Notes under the pieces: generated by a model
What the model was told of the DNA's origin: nothing
Database searches by the model: none
What the model saw: the letters and a program-made list of their open reading frames with translations, nothing else
Assembly: GCA_025201375.1 (NCBI GenBank)
Contig: JAIWZP010000057.1
Span: 62,001 to 126,000, forward strand
Source: Gongronella butleri
Taxonomy: Eukaryota; Mucoromycota; Mucoromycetes; Mucorales; Cunninghamellaceae
Direction of reading: 5' to 3'
Length of the DNA: 64,000 nucleotides
Made by a program: the position numbers and the translations under genes
In this document: positions 1 through 11,426 of the stretch, piece after piece
How positions within the stretch are numbered: the first letter of the stretch is position 1
Layout: every line of letters starts with the position of its first letter

Positions 1-612
1 CATCTGCCCTCAAAATGAGCAAAACCATGCAGTAAACTAAAAAAAAAAAAAATCAAAAGCAACACTTGATGCACTTGATGACAACTGGAGTTGGTGTTGC
101 CACTTTAAGTGGATGCCAGTGGGCGAAGAGGTAGACAATTAAGATCTTGTTCTGTACCCATATGATTATAATGTCTTACCATCGTGGCTTTCTCTGACAA
201 TTGACCAAGAGTATCCGATATTTTGTAAAGTCATTGCAAAAATATAATCTCGCCGCATAGATCTTCTTTTGCAAGTCAGGCAACAGAGGCTCAATGTTGT
301 ACGTTCGCGCTTTGAAACAGAAGACAAGGACCGTTCGCGCTATTTATTCATAAATCATAAAAAACAGATATCTTTTTTTCAATTTTGTCCGCTTCAGAGG
401 CCTTGTTCGGCATTTGAATCACCACAAATCATACCAATTTCGCGCTTATTTGCCCGACAGCGGCCTTAAAACTTACCAAAATGCTTGAAAAACACTTTTT
501 AATTTGTTTTGACTATCAAGCCACCTCCCAATGTGCTCAATAACCAAAAACCCGGTGAAAAAATATTTCATGAAAGAGCCGAGGAGAACAGGATGATTTC
601 CCAAAAACATAA
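1..612. other. Intergenic, no gene seen
   Basis: AT-rich sequence up to the tRNA gene. Only short open frames without start context, splice pattern or recognisable similarity are present. The left edge may hold the flank of a neighbouring gene, but nothing here can be assigned. Confidence 0.5.
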
Positions 613-694
613 GTCAGTGTGTCCGAGTGGTTAAGGAGTGTGACTAGAAATCACATGGGCTCTGCCCGCATAGGTTCAAATCCTGTCGCTGACG
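613..694 (+). tRNA. tRNA-Ser (anticodon AGA)
   Basis: The 82-nt sequence folds as a class II tRNA. The 7-bp acceptor stem pairs GTCAGTG with CGCTGAC (one G-U pair), followed by discriminator G. The D arm contains GAGTGGTTAAGGA. The anticodon stem TGTGA/TCACA closes the loop CTAGAAA, giving anticodon AGA, which reads UCU serine codons. A long variable arm (GGGC-TCT-GCCC), typical of tRNA-Ser, precedes the T arm GGTTCAAATCC. No intron is visible. It stands alone upstream of a repeat-rich stretch. Confidence 0.95.
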
Positions 695-2790
695 CTATTC
701 TTTGGTTTCCTTTCGAGGATGCCTCTTTTTTTCTTTTTGTCCAGACGAAATCCGAAGAGATTTGGTTAGATCAACATTGCAAAACGCAAGAAAACGTAAC
801 GTCATTCTGTGTTTTGTCGATTTTTTTTTTTTTTTTGCCAGGACACTCCCATTTTTTATTGCATCACTGGAAAGCAACAATCGTGTTGCATTCATCATCT
901 AATTTACAGCCCGCTAGTTGAGCGCAAACTGGAGCAATGGCTCGTCAAACAAAAAAAAATGGGAGTTTGCTCCCCTGACTATCTCTGAACAATTTTGAAT
1001 CAGGTTTAACTTTGATCTAGCGTGTCTTTTGTCGCGTCACGAGATACCCCGAGCGATTATTTTGCCAGGAAATCCAGCGAATGGGTCGAATTTCACAAAA
1101 AAAAATATCTGAATCGTGCATTTTGAATGTGTTCTCGTTGAGGGCACGATCAAACAAAGAAAGGTGGACTTGAAATGCACGAGCGACATGAGGCGATAAG
1201 AGTGCCTGCATCCCGAGATGATTTCGTTTCTAGTCTGATGAGCATCATACCATAAATTGCGCTTGATCTTAATCTTTCGTGAATTGCGCAATATTGAACA
1301 AAAATCCGCCAGCCCATCGTCATGAAAACCTTGTAAAACTGCGCATTTTTGTGTTGAACAAAGAGCGTTGTGAATTTATGGCCAACTTCCAATGACTTAG
1401 AAATAACTATTTTTAATATTTTATCAATTGTAGCTCGCTAAAAAAGGCACTACATCGTCCCGAAACTCGTTGCAATAGGAATCGGCAGGCTTGAACTTCT
1501 AAGTGGAGCCTCACCTTGCAGTTGTCACAAGTCATTGAGGCGCGCCACAAACAAATCAATATTTGGCCGCGATGGGGCTCCAAAACCAAAATCCAAAAAA
1601 GAGGTCCCCAGAATTGCGCCAAACTCATCCGCAAGAAAGGGAGCATTGAGAAACCTCACATAATGACAAAAAGTGCAGGAGTCTATCTTTTATTGACGAG
1701 CAATTCGTGATTTTCGTTAAAACTTCAAACGCGAATTGTATTGAAGACCGTGTCATATATCTCAGCTGACGCGTCCACCATCAAGAGACGTTCCGTGTGC
1801 ATGTCTGCTAGAAACCAGACGCGTCGCGCTCAACGTTTGACACGGGTTTTCACGCGTCCAATTTGCTCCGCAAACACGTTGTGCGCTTCAATTTTGCCTA
1901 GAGCTATTTTTTGCAATGATCATCGACAGCCACGTACGCAGCAGATCGTGCTCTATCTGGTGATCCGTGTTTCGCGGCTCTGTAACCAATTTTCGTTGAC
2001 TTGGCCTTGAGGCGAAAAAAGGAGGCAAATTGCATTTTACGCGAAAGCCAGTCAATGAACACACCTTTTTTATTGCATTTTGTCGGTTATGACAAGGTGT
2101 TTACCCTGTGGTTGCATGGCGTGGCGATCTGAGGACCTAAAATTGACACTTTTCAAATCCTCGACTGCACCATTGGAAAATACTTAATTTTAAAACGTTG
2201 TCATTACGCGCCATCCAGTGATCGCATTTCTGCAAAGGTGGGCTCATTTGAACGAGAAGGCTTGAAGTCGACGGATGACAAGCATGATTTCTCAAGTTTC
2301 TTTGCAGGCTGTGATAGCCAGCCACTAAAATCAGCCAAATTCGCCGCAATTGTGAATTTATCGATGGTCACTTTAAGGATCTTCATTTTTATCGCACGTC
2401 CTGCAGCTTCTGCGTCAAAAGTGTACAGAGTAATAGATCATCTGCCATAAAGTTGGTGCAAAATCAAGTCAAGCAAGGCATCAAAAACCTAATACATTCA
2501 AACACGCGATCTCTGGCGTTCCAGATATCCAATCTCTTTCAAATTTAAATATCAAGTATTAAAAGACACTACATTTCAAATGGTATTATGATACTTGCAT
2601 GTGGCTACGATGCCTGCACGCGTCGCAATGTACGGCTAAATGTGTCAATGGCTTTCCAAGAAGCTGTGCCTTCCTAATTAGGCACGTTTTCTGTCACGGA
2701 CAGAGAAAAGAGCACCAAGAATGAGTCGTTCCGCTTTGCTTCCGCTCTCTTTTCAACGGTTTTTTTTGTGCTGTCACCCTCATAAATTTC
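695..2790. other. Gene-poor stretch with degenerate repeat
   Basis: No convincing gene. The right half, about 1505-2300, is a diverged copy of the family-1 dispersed repeat listed separately. The part from 695 to 1500 shows nothing recognisable. A T/C-rich segment with a TGAGTCG heptamer near 2723 lies just before the hydrolase start and may be its promoter. Confidence 0.5.
1505..2300 (+). repeat. Dispersed repeat family 1, copy A
   Basis: Shares many segments in the same order with 47790-48580: an AAGTCATTG...GGCGCGCCAC block, CTTGAGGCGAAAAAA, AAAGCCAGTCAATG, the TGGCGTGGCGAT block and AAAGGTGGGCTCATTTGAACG. No long open frame spans it, so it looks like a decayed or non-autonomous element. 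Boundaries are approximate. Confidence 0.7.
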
Positions 2791-4042
2791 ATGTCTACCG
2801 TGAAAGCTGTTTTAATCGACCTTAGCGGCACCATTCACATTGATGCCAAGGTGATCCCGGGTGCCATACAGGCTATCGAGAGCTTGCGTGCACACAACAT
2901 CCCGTTCAGGTAGAGGAGTTGCCGTTAAAAAGTGCAAATTGGCGCTTATCTACAAGTTTTACGTTTTAGGTTCGCGACAAACACGACCAAGGTATCCTCC
3001 AAGCAACTTGTTGAGAAACTGAGAGGTCTTGGTTTTCAAGTGAACGACAATGAGGTACGCGCGGGCGCATTTTGAGCGCGTTTTATCGCGTTTGTTTTAC
3101 TGTTTCGCTGATTTGCCGTGCCTCTTTCCCTGTCAAATTAGGTGTTCACGTCCTTGTCCGCTTGTCGCGATCTGATTACCCAAAAAAGCCTGAGGTGAGC
3201 GTGCTTTGACAGCATTCATTAGCATCTTGGCTTTGTGTCTTATTATGCTGACGCGCGCATCGCGCCTTTTTCTTTATTTTTAGGCCGATGCTCTTCATGG
3301 AAGACGCGGCGATGGACGAATTCAAGGACGTGGATCAGCGGGATCCCAATGCGGTGGTCATTGGACTGGCGCCGTCGCAATTCCACTATGCTAAGGTAGC
3401 CATTGGCACCATTTGACAGACGTTGCCATACAAACTCATTTTTTTTGGGCCATCGGCATAGTTGAACGAGGCGTTTCGCTTGATGATGACCAAGAAGGAA
3501 GTGCCATTGATCGCTGTTCACAAGGCCAAGTACTTTGCGGACAAGGATGAGCAGCTGTCGCTAGGTCCTGGCGGCTTTGTGCAAGGTACAGCGCGTGTCT
3601 ATGGAATGGAATTGACTGACACTGGTGTTTAATTAGCTCTCGAATTTGCCACTGGCAAAAAAGCAAGCGTCGTGGGCAAGCCAACAAGAAGCTTCTTTGA
3701 ATTGGCCTTGGAACAGATGTAAAAGTTATAAAAAGTTGTCAAAATCATCCTCATATCCTTGTTTTTTCTTCAGCGGCTACCAATCCTCACCGGAGCAGGT
3801 GGCCATCATTGGCGACGACGTGTCAAATGATCTTGGCGAAGGGGCGCAGGAGCTCGGTCTGCATCGATTTTTGGGTAAAATGGTGTGAAAAAAGGGTTTA
3901 GAAGGTCAATGTTCAATTTTTTTTAGTGCGGACGGGAAAATATCGACCTGGCGACGAAGACAAGCTTACAGGAAACAAGGGCCAGGTGTTTGATTCGGTT
4001 GTAGAGGCGATTCAGGCCGTGATTGATGGTCAAAACAAATAA
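2791..4042 (+). CDS. HAD-like hydrolase (HDHD2-type)
   Basis: Eight exons: 2791-2909, 2970-3054, 3142-3194, 3284-3395, 3462-3585, 3637-3718, 3774-3874, 3927-4042; 263 aa, normal for the family. The N terminus reads KAVLIDLSGTIH, haloacid dehalogenase motif I (DxSGT, where most members have DxDGT), followed by a NTTK segment like the N-T-T motif of HDHD2/NagD-like phosphatases. The K of VVGKPT is the motif III region, and IGDDVSNDLGEGAQELG is motif IV with the Mg-binding aspartates. It is probably a cytosolic phosphatase of unknown substrate. The gene ends only 183 bp before the dynactin start on the same strand. The Ser in place of the second Asp of motif I is typical of HDHD2/LHPP-like members, but means catalytic activity should not be assumed. 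Confidence 0.9.
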
Positions 4043-4225
4043 AAGAGCTGATTTTGTACGCGTCGGGGCGGAGTGTAAATTAGAAAAAAGGGGGAGGTGC
4101 AACCTAAAGCTATTGTGCTCTCCTTTTTTTTGCTCGCTTCCTTTTTCTTTCACTTTCCTTCTTTTTTTTTTTTTCTTTCTTGTTTTGTCTTTCCTTTCCT
4201 TTTGGTCTACGGTTTTACAATAACC

Positions 4226-7200
4226 ATGACGAATGCCAGCCCTACTTTGGACACCACAGAGATACAAGTGGGGGCGCGTGTGCAGGTGCAAGGCAAGGTG
4301 GGGACGATCCGGTTTGTAGGCACGACGAGCTTCCAGACGGGCAAGTGGATGGGTATTGAGCTGGATGAGCCACTTGGCAAGAACAGCGGTGTTGTGCAAG
4401 GCAAGCGCTACTTTGAATGCCGCATGAATCACGGCGTCTTTGTGCGCCCCAGCCAGGTCCATGCCATGGAACGTACGCAAAGCCAGGTAAAAAGGATAAA
4501 AAAATTAAAAAAGCGTGCACTTGGGGATCCATATCCATTCCCGCTGATTTGCTTTCTTTTTCTTTTCCTCTCAATTTAGGAATCGTATCAATCCAGCACG
4601 AGTAGCTCGCCTGTTTCGCGGTTTGCGCCGCCTGCACCGGTGGATACGCAGGTGCGCACGCCGTCGCCGTCATCTACGCTGCTTCCGTCGCGCATTGGGT
4701 CGCCATCGGCACGTCGCGTAGGCGCGACCACCAGCACATCGCGCATGAGTCCCACCACAGGCACGTCGCGCACACCATTGGTCGCGCCAAGCAAGTCGCT
4801 ACGCCGCCCGGGCTCCCTTGTCCCCGTCAAGCCCGTGCCCTCCAAATCCGTCGCACCTGCGGCCGCCGCCGCCGCACGACAGACGCGCTCGCGCTCAGGG
4901 ACGCTTGGATCAACTGCCACTTCACCCGCGCAGGCCACATCGCCTGCTTCTCCGTCCAACAGAGAGCTACGACAGGCGCAATTGCGCAAATTGCGCGCTG
5001 CGACACACGCCATGCGCGATGTGCCCGAAGATGACGCGCCGCTGACCAATGACGACGCGCTAGATCAAGAAAATCACGCGCCACCTGCAGCAGATGCATC
5101 CATGCTGCCGCGTTCTGCCAGCAATCACTCGGATCTTGATTTTGCCGGCGGCATGGCCACCACAGACAAAGGCTCCTATGGTGTCCTCGATTCAGCCATC
5201 TTGCACAAGGCAGAACAGGTAAAAAAAAAAAAAAAAAGGCAGTCGAATCCACCAAAAAAAAAAAAAAAAAGATGAAAAAAAATTAACTCCATTTTCTTCA
5301 TTTCAGACTGTGCCATTGAAAGATTTCGAGGAATTACGCCTCAAGCTCAAAATCCTCGAGTACAAGCGACACGAAGATCGTGAGCGATACCGCGAGCACG
5401 AAAAAATCAAGGAGGAGGCCGAGCAATTCCTGACGCTGCGCAATAAGCTGCAAGGTAAAATGCATAAATCCAAGAGAATGGCCCGATTGTTCTTATTTTG
5501 TATTGTTCTGTGCCCTCTCCCTCTTTTACAGACAAGGTCAGTGAGCTGCAGCGTGAGCTGCGCGAGACGCAAAAGGAGAACAAGGACTACAAGGCGGATC
5601 TTGAAGCATTGGAGGCAAAATACACCGACAACATCGAGTCGCTCGAGATGATCACCCTGGACAAGGAGGTTGCCGAGGAGCGCGCCGAAAATTTGCAGCA
5701 AGAGGTCAATCTGTTAAAGGACAAGATGGAAGAAATCAATGTTGACCTCGACATCCTGCGCAAAGACGCCGGTAAAACCACCAAATGACGGGAAAAAAAG
5801 ATTTCTCATCCCCTATTTTTTTGCAGATATCCTGAACCAAGCCCCCGGCGATTCCAGTGACGCACGCACGCCACTGGAGATCGTCCAGCTGGAACGACAC
5901 AATGAACGTCTCAAAGATGCCTTGATGAGGTAAAAATTCGGAAAAAATGAGGCCTTTTGGAAAAAAAGTGGCCTTATTTCCCCTCTCCCCTCTTTTCTAT
6001 CCAAGATTGCGCGACGCAGCCAAAGACCATGAAGCTGATTTGAATCGGCGCATCAAGGAGCTCGAGCGCGACACGTCGGAATTGTCGGAATTGCGCGACA
6101 AGCAAGCACGATTGACGGATACACTTGTGATTGTCGAGCAGCAGAACGAGGAGCTCAAGCTGCGGCTGGACGATGCACTCGGCGCCGAGGATATGGTCGA
6201 GCAGCTCGCCGAGAAGAACCTGTCGCTCACCGAGAAGATAGAAGAGATGCACGCCACTATTGATGATTTGGAGGCGCTCAAAGAGCTTGCCGACGAGCTC
6301 GAGGAAAACCATCTCGAGACGGAGAAACAGCTGCAGGCCGAAATTGGTATGAATGCCATGGAAAAAAAAGACATCTAATTCTCATTTTTATGTGTTTTTT
6401 TCATTTTCTTGGATCCTAGACCATCGTGATATGTTGTTGCGCGAGCAATTGGACCGCCTGCGCTCCATGGAGGAAGCTTCCGTTGACTATGAAGCGACGA
6501 TCCAACAATTCCGCGAATTGGTGCTGCATTTGCAAAAGTATGCTTCATTTTATCTCTTTTCATTTTTGGACAGTGAGGGATGTCTCATTTTTTTTCTTTT
6601 TCGTTTGCAGTGACCTTGAAAAGCTGCGGCAAAAGGAGAATCAGCAGAGCCAGCAACCTGATCTCAGCAGCCAGTCGCAGGCCATGATGTCGCTCAATTT
6701 GCAACTGCAATCCACGGTGATGAAGGCACAAGCCAAGACAATCGATTTGGAGCTTCGCAAGCTCGATGCCATGCAGGCAACCGACAAGCTCGTTTACATC
6801 CAGGTACGAAAAGGCGGAAAAATGGAGAAGGGAAGATCATCCATGTGCCAATGCAATCTCTTTTCGTCTCTCATCACTTTTATTTTGCTTCCAATTGCCA
6901 TAGCCGTACTTGCCAGACGCCTTTTTCAAGACAGAGAACGACGCGATTTCCGGCTTTTTGCTCTTTAAGCGCCTTGTCTTCAAATCGGAGCTCATCATCA
7001 AGCATCTGGACCAAGTCCACCCCATCAGCGAGATGATCATGGACACCATCACAGAAAGCTTGATTTCTGTGTGCGAGGTATGACTGCTGGACCGAAGAAA
7101 AAAAGTGCTTGTCTCGTCATCAGCCATCTTATGGTACACACATTTTTTTTTTAGCTCCGTCAACGTGCCGGATGGCTCGCAGACATGGGCAAGCGCTTTG

Positions 7201-9784
7201 TCACCTTCATCAAGCAATGTTCGCCGGATGTGTTTACAAAGATGGGTCAAGTCTATCATGATCTGATCGGCGCCGAGCGCAGGCAAGGCACAAACAATAG
7301 TAAAAAAAGCGCGTCTCATCATTTTACCCTTCTCTTTCCTTGTGAATAGACTGAATGGCATCATTGACTTGCTGCGCACGGACGAATTGAATGAAATTGA
7401 GTGCACCGTGGAATTGCAAAGGCAAGACAAACGGCAGCCATGGCTGCTCATCTAGCCCAATTAACGATTATTTTTGTATTTCTTAGGATCATTGCGCAAT
7501 TGGAGCATCTGTCCGAGATTTATCTTGTGCCCAACACGGCGTCCAATCATGCCGATCAATTCTTTGGGCTCACGCGCGCGCTCGACTTTAACGCTGACAA
7601 GATGATTGTGGAATTTACCTTTGTGCGTCAGCTGGTTGCCAAGGCGGCCCATGAAGAAGGTACAGGGCACTATTTGACGGATTCCTCCTTGATTTTTTTG
7701 TTGCTCACTGGAATCTTTTGACAGGTGTAAATGTTGCCGAGGGCCTCGATCGTCTTGATTACGATTATTTGGAGCCATTGTCACGCCTGATCGTCCAAGC
7801 AAAGAGCAGCAAGATAATTGCAAAGTAAGGGCTCTCCGCTTTTCTTCTTCTTCTTACGTGTCGTGTGTGAGCTCAATTCATTGCTTTTCAAAAAGGAAAC
7901 TCTTGCGCCAACTGGAGGATTTGGCTGAACAAGCGCTCGCGCCAAAAATGGACCACCTACACTCTTTCAAGACGCTGTATGCCATTAGCTCCAAAGTCAG
8001 CCGCTTCTGTTTCGATGTACAGTGTTCCAATTCCCCAGAGAGATCGCACAAGATGGTGTCTAAATGTCGTTTTTTTTCGTTTTTTTTCAATTTTTGCAGG
8101 CGTACCGACAAATTGCGGGATACATCCAGACAAAGATTGGCAGCAAAGAGTCGATTCAGATGGCCGTCTTGCAACAGATTGTGTACAACAAGGCGGATGA
8201 GGTGCTGGAGATTGCAGAGAGCACCATGTGGGAAGGCGCTCAAAACGTTGAAATCACTGACCAATGAGCTGTCCAATGCACTGTCGCGTCTCGAGAGCGA
8301 CAACAAGATGGACAAGAGTAAGGACACGTTGTTTAAAACTTGGCGACACGCGCTCAATTTAGTTTTCTTTTTTACGCGTCTAGTCGCGACAGGCACGGCA
8401 CCATGGATCCAGCGCGCGTCGGACATGAAGGCCGAGATTGTCGTTGACCACGACAAGGATCGCAAGTTGCAGCAGCACAGCGATGACATTATGCGTTTGC
8501 TCAAGGATCTCAAGATGAAGGTAGAAAAAGAAAAAAAATGAAAAAGAAACGCCTGTTGTTGACAGCTTTCCTTTTTTTTTCTTTCTTAGGACCAAGCGCT
8601 GCAAGTGGAGCAAGTTAAGGCGGAATTGCTTGAGAAGCGCATGGAAAATGTCAAAAAGCAAGCGGATCAGATTGCCGTGCTGGAAAAGGAGCTGCAGCGA
8701 TCACAGTCGCAGGAGGCCATGTACACCGAGGCCATGGACAATCTGCAAGCCGAGTATGATGCCTTGGAGCAGGAACACGTAGCACTTAAAGCGGCGCTGG
8801 CTAAAAAGGAAGAGAATGCCGCCGATTCTGCGCACGCGGCGGCCACGACGGGCGGCACCACGGCAAATGGCACGACAACAGCGACCATCGGCCCCGGATC
8901 TGCCACATCTAATGTCAAAAAGCTGGCAGATGACGATGCAGTGGCAATTGACTGGACTTACCAGGTAATATGCCAAGAAAATAGCAAAAGCACAGAGAGC
9001 AAACGATTTTGATGTCTTTTTTTTTTAACTTCACCATAGATTGAAGCGCTCAAATCGGCCATCCGGTACCTGCGAGCAGAGAATGCGCATCTCAAGTCAC
9101 AGGAAATGGCACGCTCGCTGCAGTCCATCGAAGCTGCGGCGCCCGTCTCACGCAAAACACGCCAAAATGACACCAGCGTGTCGACAACCAGCCCCAAGAA
9201 CGAGGAATTGCGCGGCTACGTGGTCCAGTCGAGGCAATTGCTCAAGGACTTGCGTGCCGCAGGGTCGCAGCCAAAGGTGGTTGTGCTGTCGGCTGACCAT
9301 CGCGGCGGCCAATGGCAGAAATGGGCCGCCACGCCTGCTAGCCAATACCACACTCACCAGTCTGTCCTGTATACCCTCAAACAGCGCTCCGACGCCCTAC
9401 GCGGCAAAATGGACCAATGGCACGCGGTCACCACACCAACGAAACCCAATACAAATGTAAAAAAAATCAAAAAAGCATAAAAAAGCAAAAAAAAAATTGC
9501 GAAAGATGGCACACAACGCGTGATAAACGCGTCGCATTGCCCATGATACGTCCGCATTACGCGGCGCGCGTAGCGTGACACGTGAATGATCCAATTATTC
9601 GGGGTGCGTAACGCGTGTCTGACCTCTTTTTTTTTTATTTCTTTAGGGCAATTCTCGCGCCTTGGCCAAGATCCAGATCCCTCGCTTACCCAAATTGTCT
9701 GCCTCGCATCAACAGCACAGCCAGGCCATTCAATTGCCCAATCTGCAGGATTTCCAGCGCATTCACAGCGTGTTTGTGCAATGA
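4226..9784 (+). CDS. Dynactin subunit p150Glued
   Basis: Nineteen exons: 4226-4486, 4580-5218, 5307-5454, 5532-5771, 5827-5929, 6006-6346, 6420-6537, 6611-6803, 6904-7077, 7155-7282, 7350-7421, 7487-7659, 7725-7824, 7896-8016, 8100-8317, 8384-8520, 8590-8964, 9040-9456, 9647-9784. An N-terminal CAP-Gly domain (residues about 15-80, with GKNSG where GKNDG is usual) should bind microtubule ends and EB1. A basic Ser/Thr/Pro/Ala-rich linker follows, then long coiled coils (about 300-600), the dynactin-type helical region (about 600-1050) and a second coiled coil ending in IDWTYQ. The product links dynein to cargo and microtubules. Exons total 4096 nt, one more than 1365 codons: the frame breaks near 8228-8240. 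The introns after 7282 and 7421 begin GC instead of GT. Confidence 0.95.
8228..8240 (+). other. Single-base frame break in dynactin p150
   Basis: Before this point the coiled-coil frame ends ...AESTMWEG and would hit TGA at 8265-8267. After it the protein-like frame is ALKTLKSLTNELSNALSRLE. Removing one base, for example one G of GGG (8230-8232) or GG (8235-8236), joins them. It could be a sequence error, a true mutation or a +1 shift. Confidence 0.8.
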
Positions 9785-10083
9785 TCATGACAGATTACGC
9801 GCCATTTTGGGATGTATTCACGCCATTTTTTCTCTCCTCCAAGTTCCTTTTTCTCCACATCACAATCCCCTCTCCTCCACAATCTTAAAAGACTATAAAT
9901 ATATTGACGAAAATGATTCATTCGGTCATTTTTTTTATAATTTCACTATGCACAAAGAAAAAAAAAAGGATACTACGAAAAGAGAATGAAGATGAAGAAA
10001 GGGTAGGGGGATATTTGCGATCAAATCTGGAAAGGGGGGATCCTCTGGTAGACGGATCAAAAATCATTGAAAAATGAGGCCAT
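9785..10083. other. Convergent 3' region
   Basis: Short AT-rich spacer between the stops of dynactin p150 (plus) and CPA1 (minus). It should hold both 3' UTRs. No other feature is seen. Confidence 0.6.
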
Positions 10084-11331
10084 TTAGGCAAAAGCCGAGA
10101 CCTGCTGCTCGACGGCAGGCTGGAACGAGACGGACTTGATGGCACGAACTTGGTTCATGAACTCATCAAAGAGATACTCGGTGTCCTGGGGACCGCCCTT
10201 GGCTTCCGGGTGGAATTGCACCGAGAAGATGGGCTTGGACTCGTGCTGGATGCCCTCGTTGGAGCCGTCATTGGCATTGACAAAGAGCTTCTTCCAGCCG
10301 GCAGGCATGACCTTGTCCTGGAGGGCGTAGCCGTGGTTCTGCGACGTGATGTAGCACAGACCAGTGTCGACATTGAGGGCAGGCTGATTGTGGCCACGGT
10401 TGCCAAAGGGCAACTTGTACACGTCGAGGCCAGCGGCCATGCCAAGCAACAAATTGCCCATGCAGATACCAAAGATGGGTTTGTTCCAGGAGTCAATGGC
10501 GGTACGGAGGTGACCGACGGTTTCCGTGCAGGTGGAGGGGCTGCCGGGGCCATTGGAGATGAACAGGCCATCGAATTGGTCCTTGACCTTGTTGATGTCA
10601 TAATTCCAGGGGAACACGGTCACGTGAGCACCGCGCTTGGTCAGACAGCGCAGGATATTCTGCTTGACACCACAGTCGATGACGGCAATCTTGATTTCGC
10701 CTTGCGGGTTGAATTCGAGCGGCTCCTTGGTTGACACCTTGGCAACCAAGTTCTCCTGGTTGGGGTCGGGGAACGTCACATCATTGTGCGTAGCAGCAGC
10801 ATCGCCGACGGCAAGGTGAGCCAACGTCGAGCCCTGGTCGCGGAGCAATTGCGTGAGCGAGCGCGTGTCGACACCCGTGATGGCAGGCACATTGTAGCGC
10901 TGGCACCATTGGCCAAGCGACTCGACGGCGGTCCAATGCGAGTAGTGCGTGGCATAATCATTGACCACGATGCCTTGGACTTGGATCTTGTCCGATTCGA
11001 AATACTTGGAAAGACCGTATTCATCGAGAATTTGTCCGGGCACGCCATAGTTGCCAATGAGCGGCTGCGTGAAAACGAGGATTTGGCCAGTGTACGAAGG
11101 GTCGGTCATCGATTCGGGGTAACCCACAAGCGACGTGGTGAAAACAGCCTCGCCAAAGGCAGATTCATTGGCACCAAACGATTTGCCCTTGAAAACTTGG
11201 CCGGATTTGAGCTTGAGCGCGGCAGGAGCAAGACCGGAGGTGTGCGTGGCGAGACCGCGGCGGAGATGGAGCGTCGCCGTGGAAGGCGCCTTGGAGAGAG
11301 TGGCTTGAATGGCTTTGGTGACAGAGATCAT
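10084..11331 (-). CDS. CPA1: Arginine-specific carbamoyl-phosphate synthase, small subunit
   Basis: Single-exon frame of 415 aa. The N terminus (MISVTKAIQATLSKAP..., rich in S, T, R and K with few acids) looks like a mitochondrial targeting peptide. Residues about 35-180 are the CPSase small-chain domain (LKLKSGQVFKGKSFGA, GYPESMTDPSYTGQI). Residues about 210-390 are a class I glutamine amidotransferase: nucleophile Cys in FGICMGN, SQNHGYAL, and the HPE triad part in QFHPEAKGGP. It hydrolyses glutamine and passes ammonia to the large subunit for carbamoyl phosphate in arginine synthesis. The residue after GICMGN is Leu, where most active enzymes have Gln (GHQ). The leader carries an AAP uORF (11427-11577) and GCN4-type sites, so control by arginine and by amino-acid starvation is likely. 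Confidence 0.95.
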   Translation of the reverse strand: MISVTKAIQATLSKAPSTATLHLRRGLATHTSGLAPAALKLKSGQVFKGKSFGANESAFGEAVFTTSLVGYPESMTDPSYTGQILVFTQPLIGNYGVPGQILDEYGLSKYFESDKIQVQGIVVNDYATHYSHWTAVESLGQWCQRYNVPAITGVDTRSLTQLLRDQGSTLAHLAVGDAAATHNDVTFPDPNQENLVAKVSTKEPLEFNPQGEIKIAVIDCGVKQNILRCLTKRGAHVTVFPWNYDINKVKDQFDGLFISNGPGSPSTCTETVGHLRTAIDSWNKPIFGICMGNLLLGMAAGLDVYKLPFGNRGHNQPALNVDTGLCYITSQNHGYALQDKVMPAGWKKLFVNANDGSNEGIQHESKPIFSVQFHPEAKGGPQDTEYLFDEFMNQVRAIKSVSFQPAVEQQVSAFA

Positions 11332-11426
11332 TTTTCAAAAAAAGAGTAGATGGGATGGAATATAAAAAAAAATAGAGCAAGAGATGCAGGAACAGAGAGA
11401 GAGACAAAGACTAACAGAGGGGAAGT

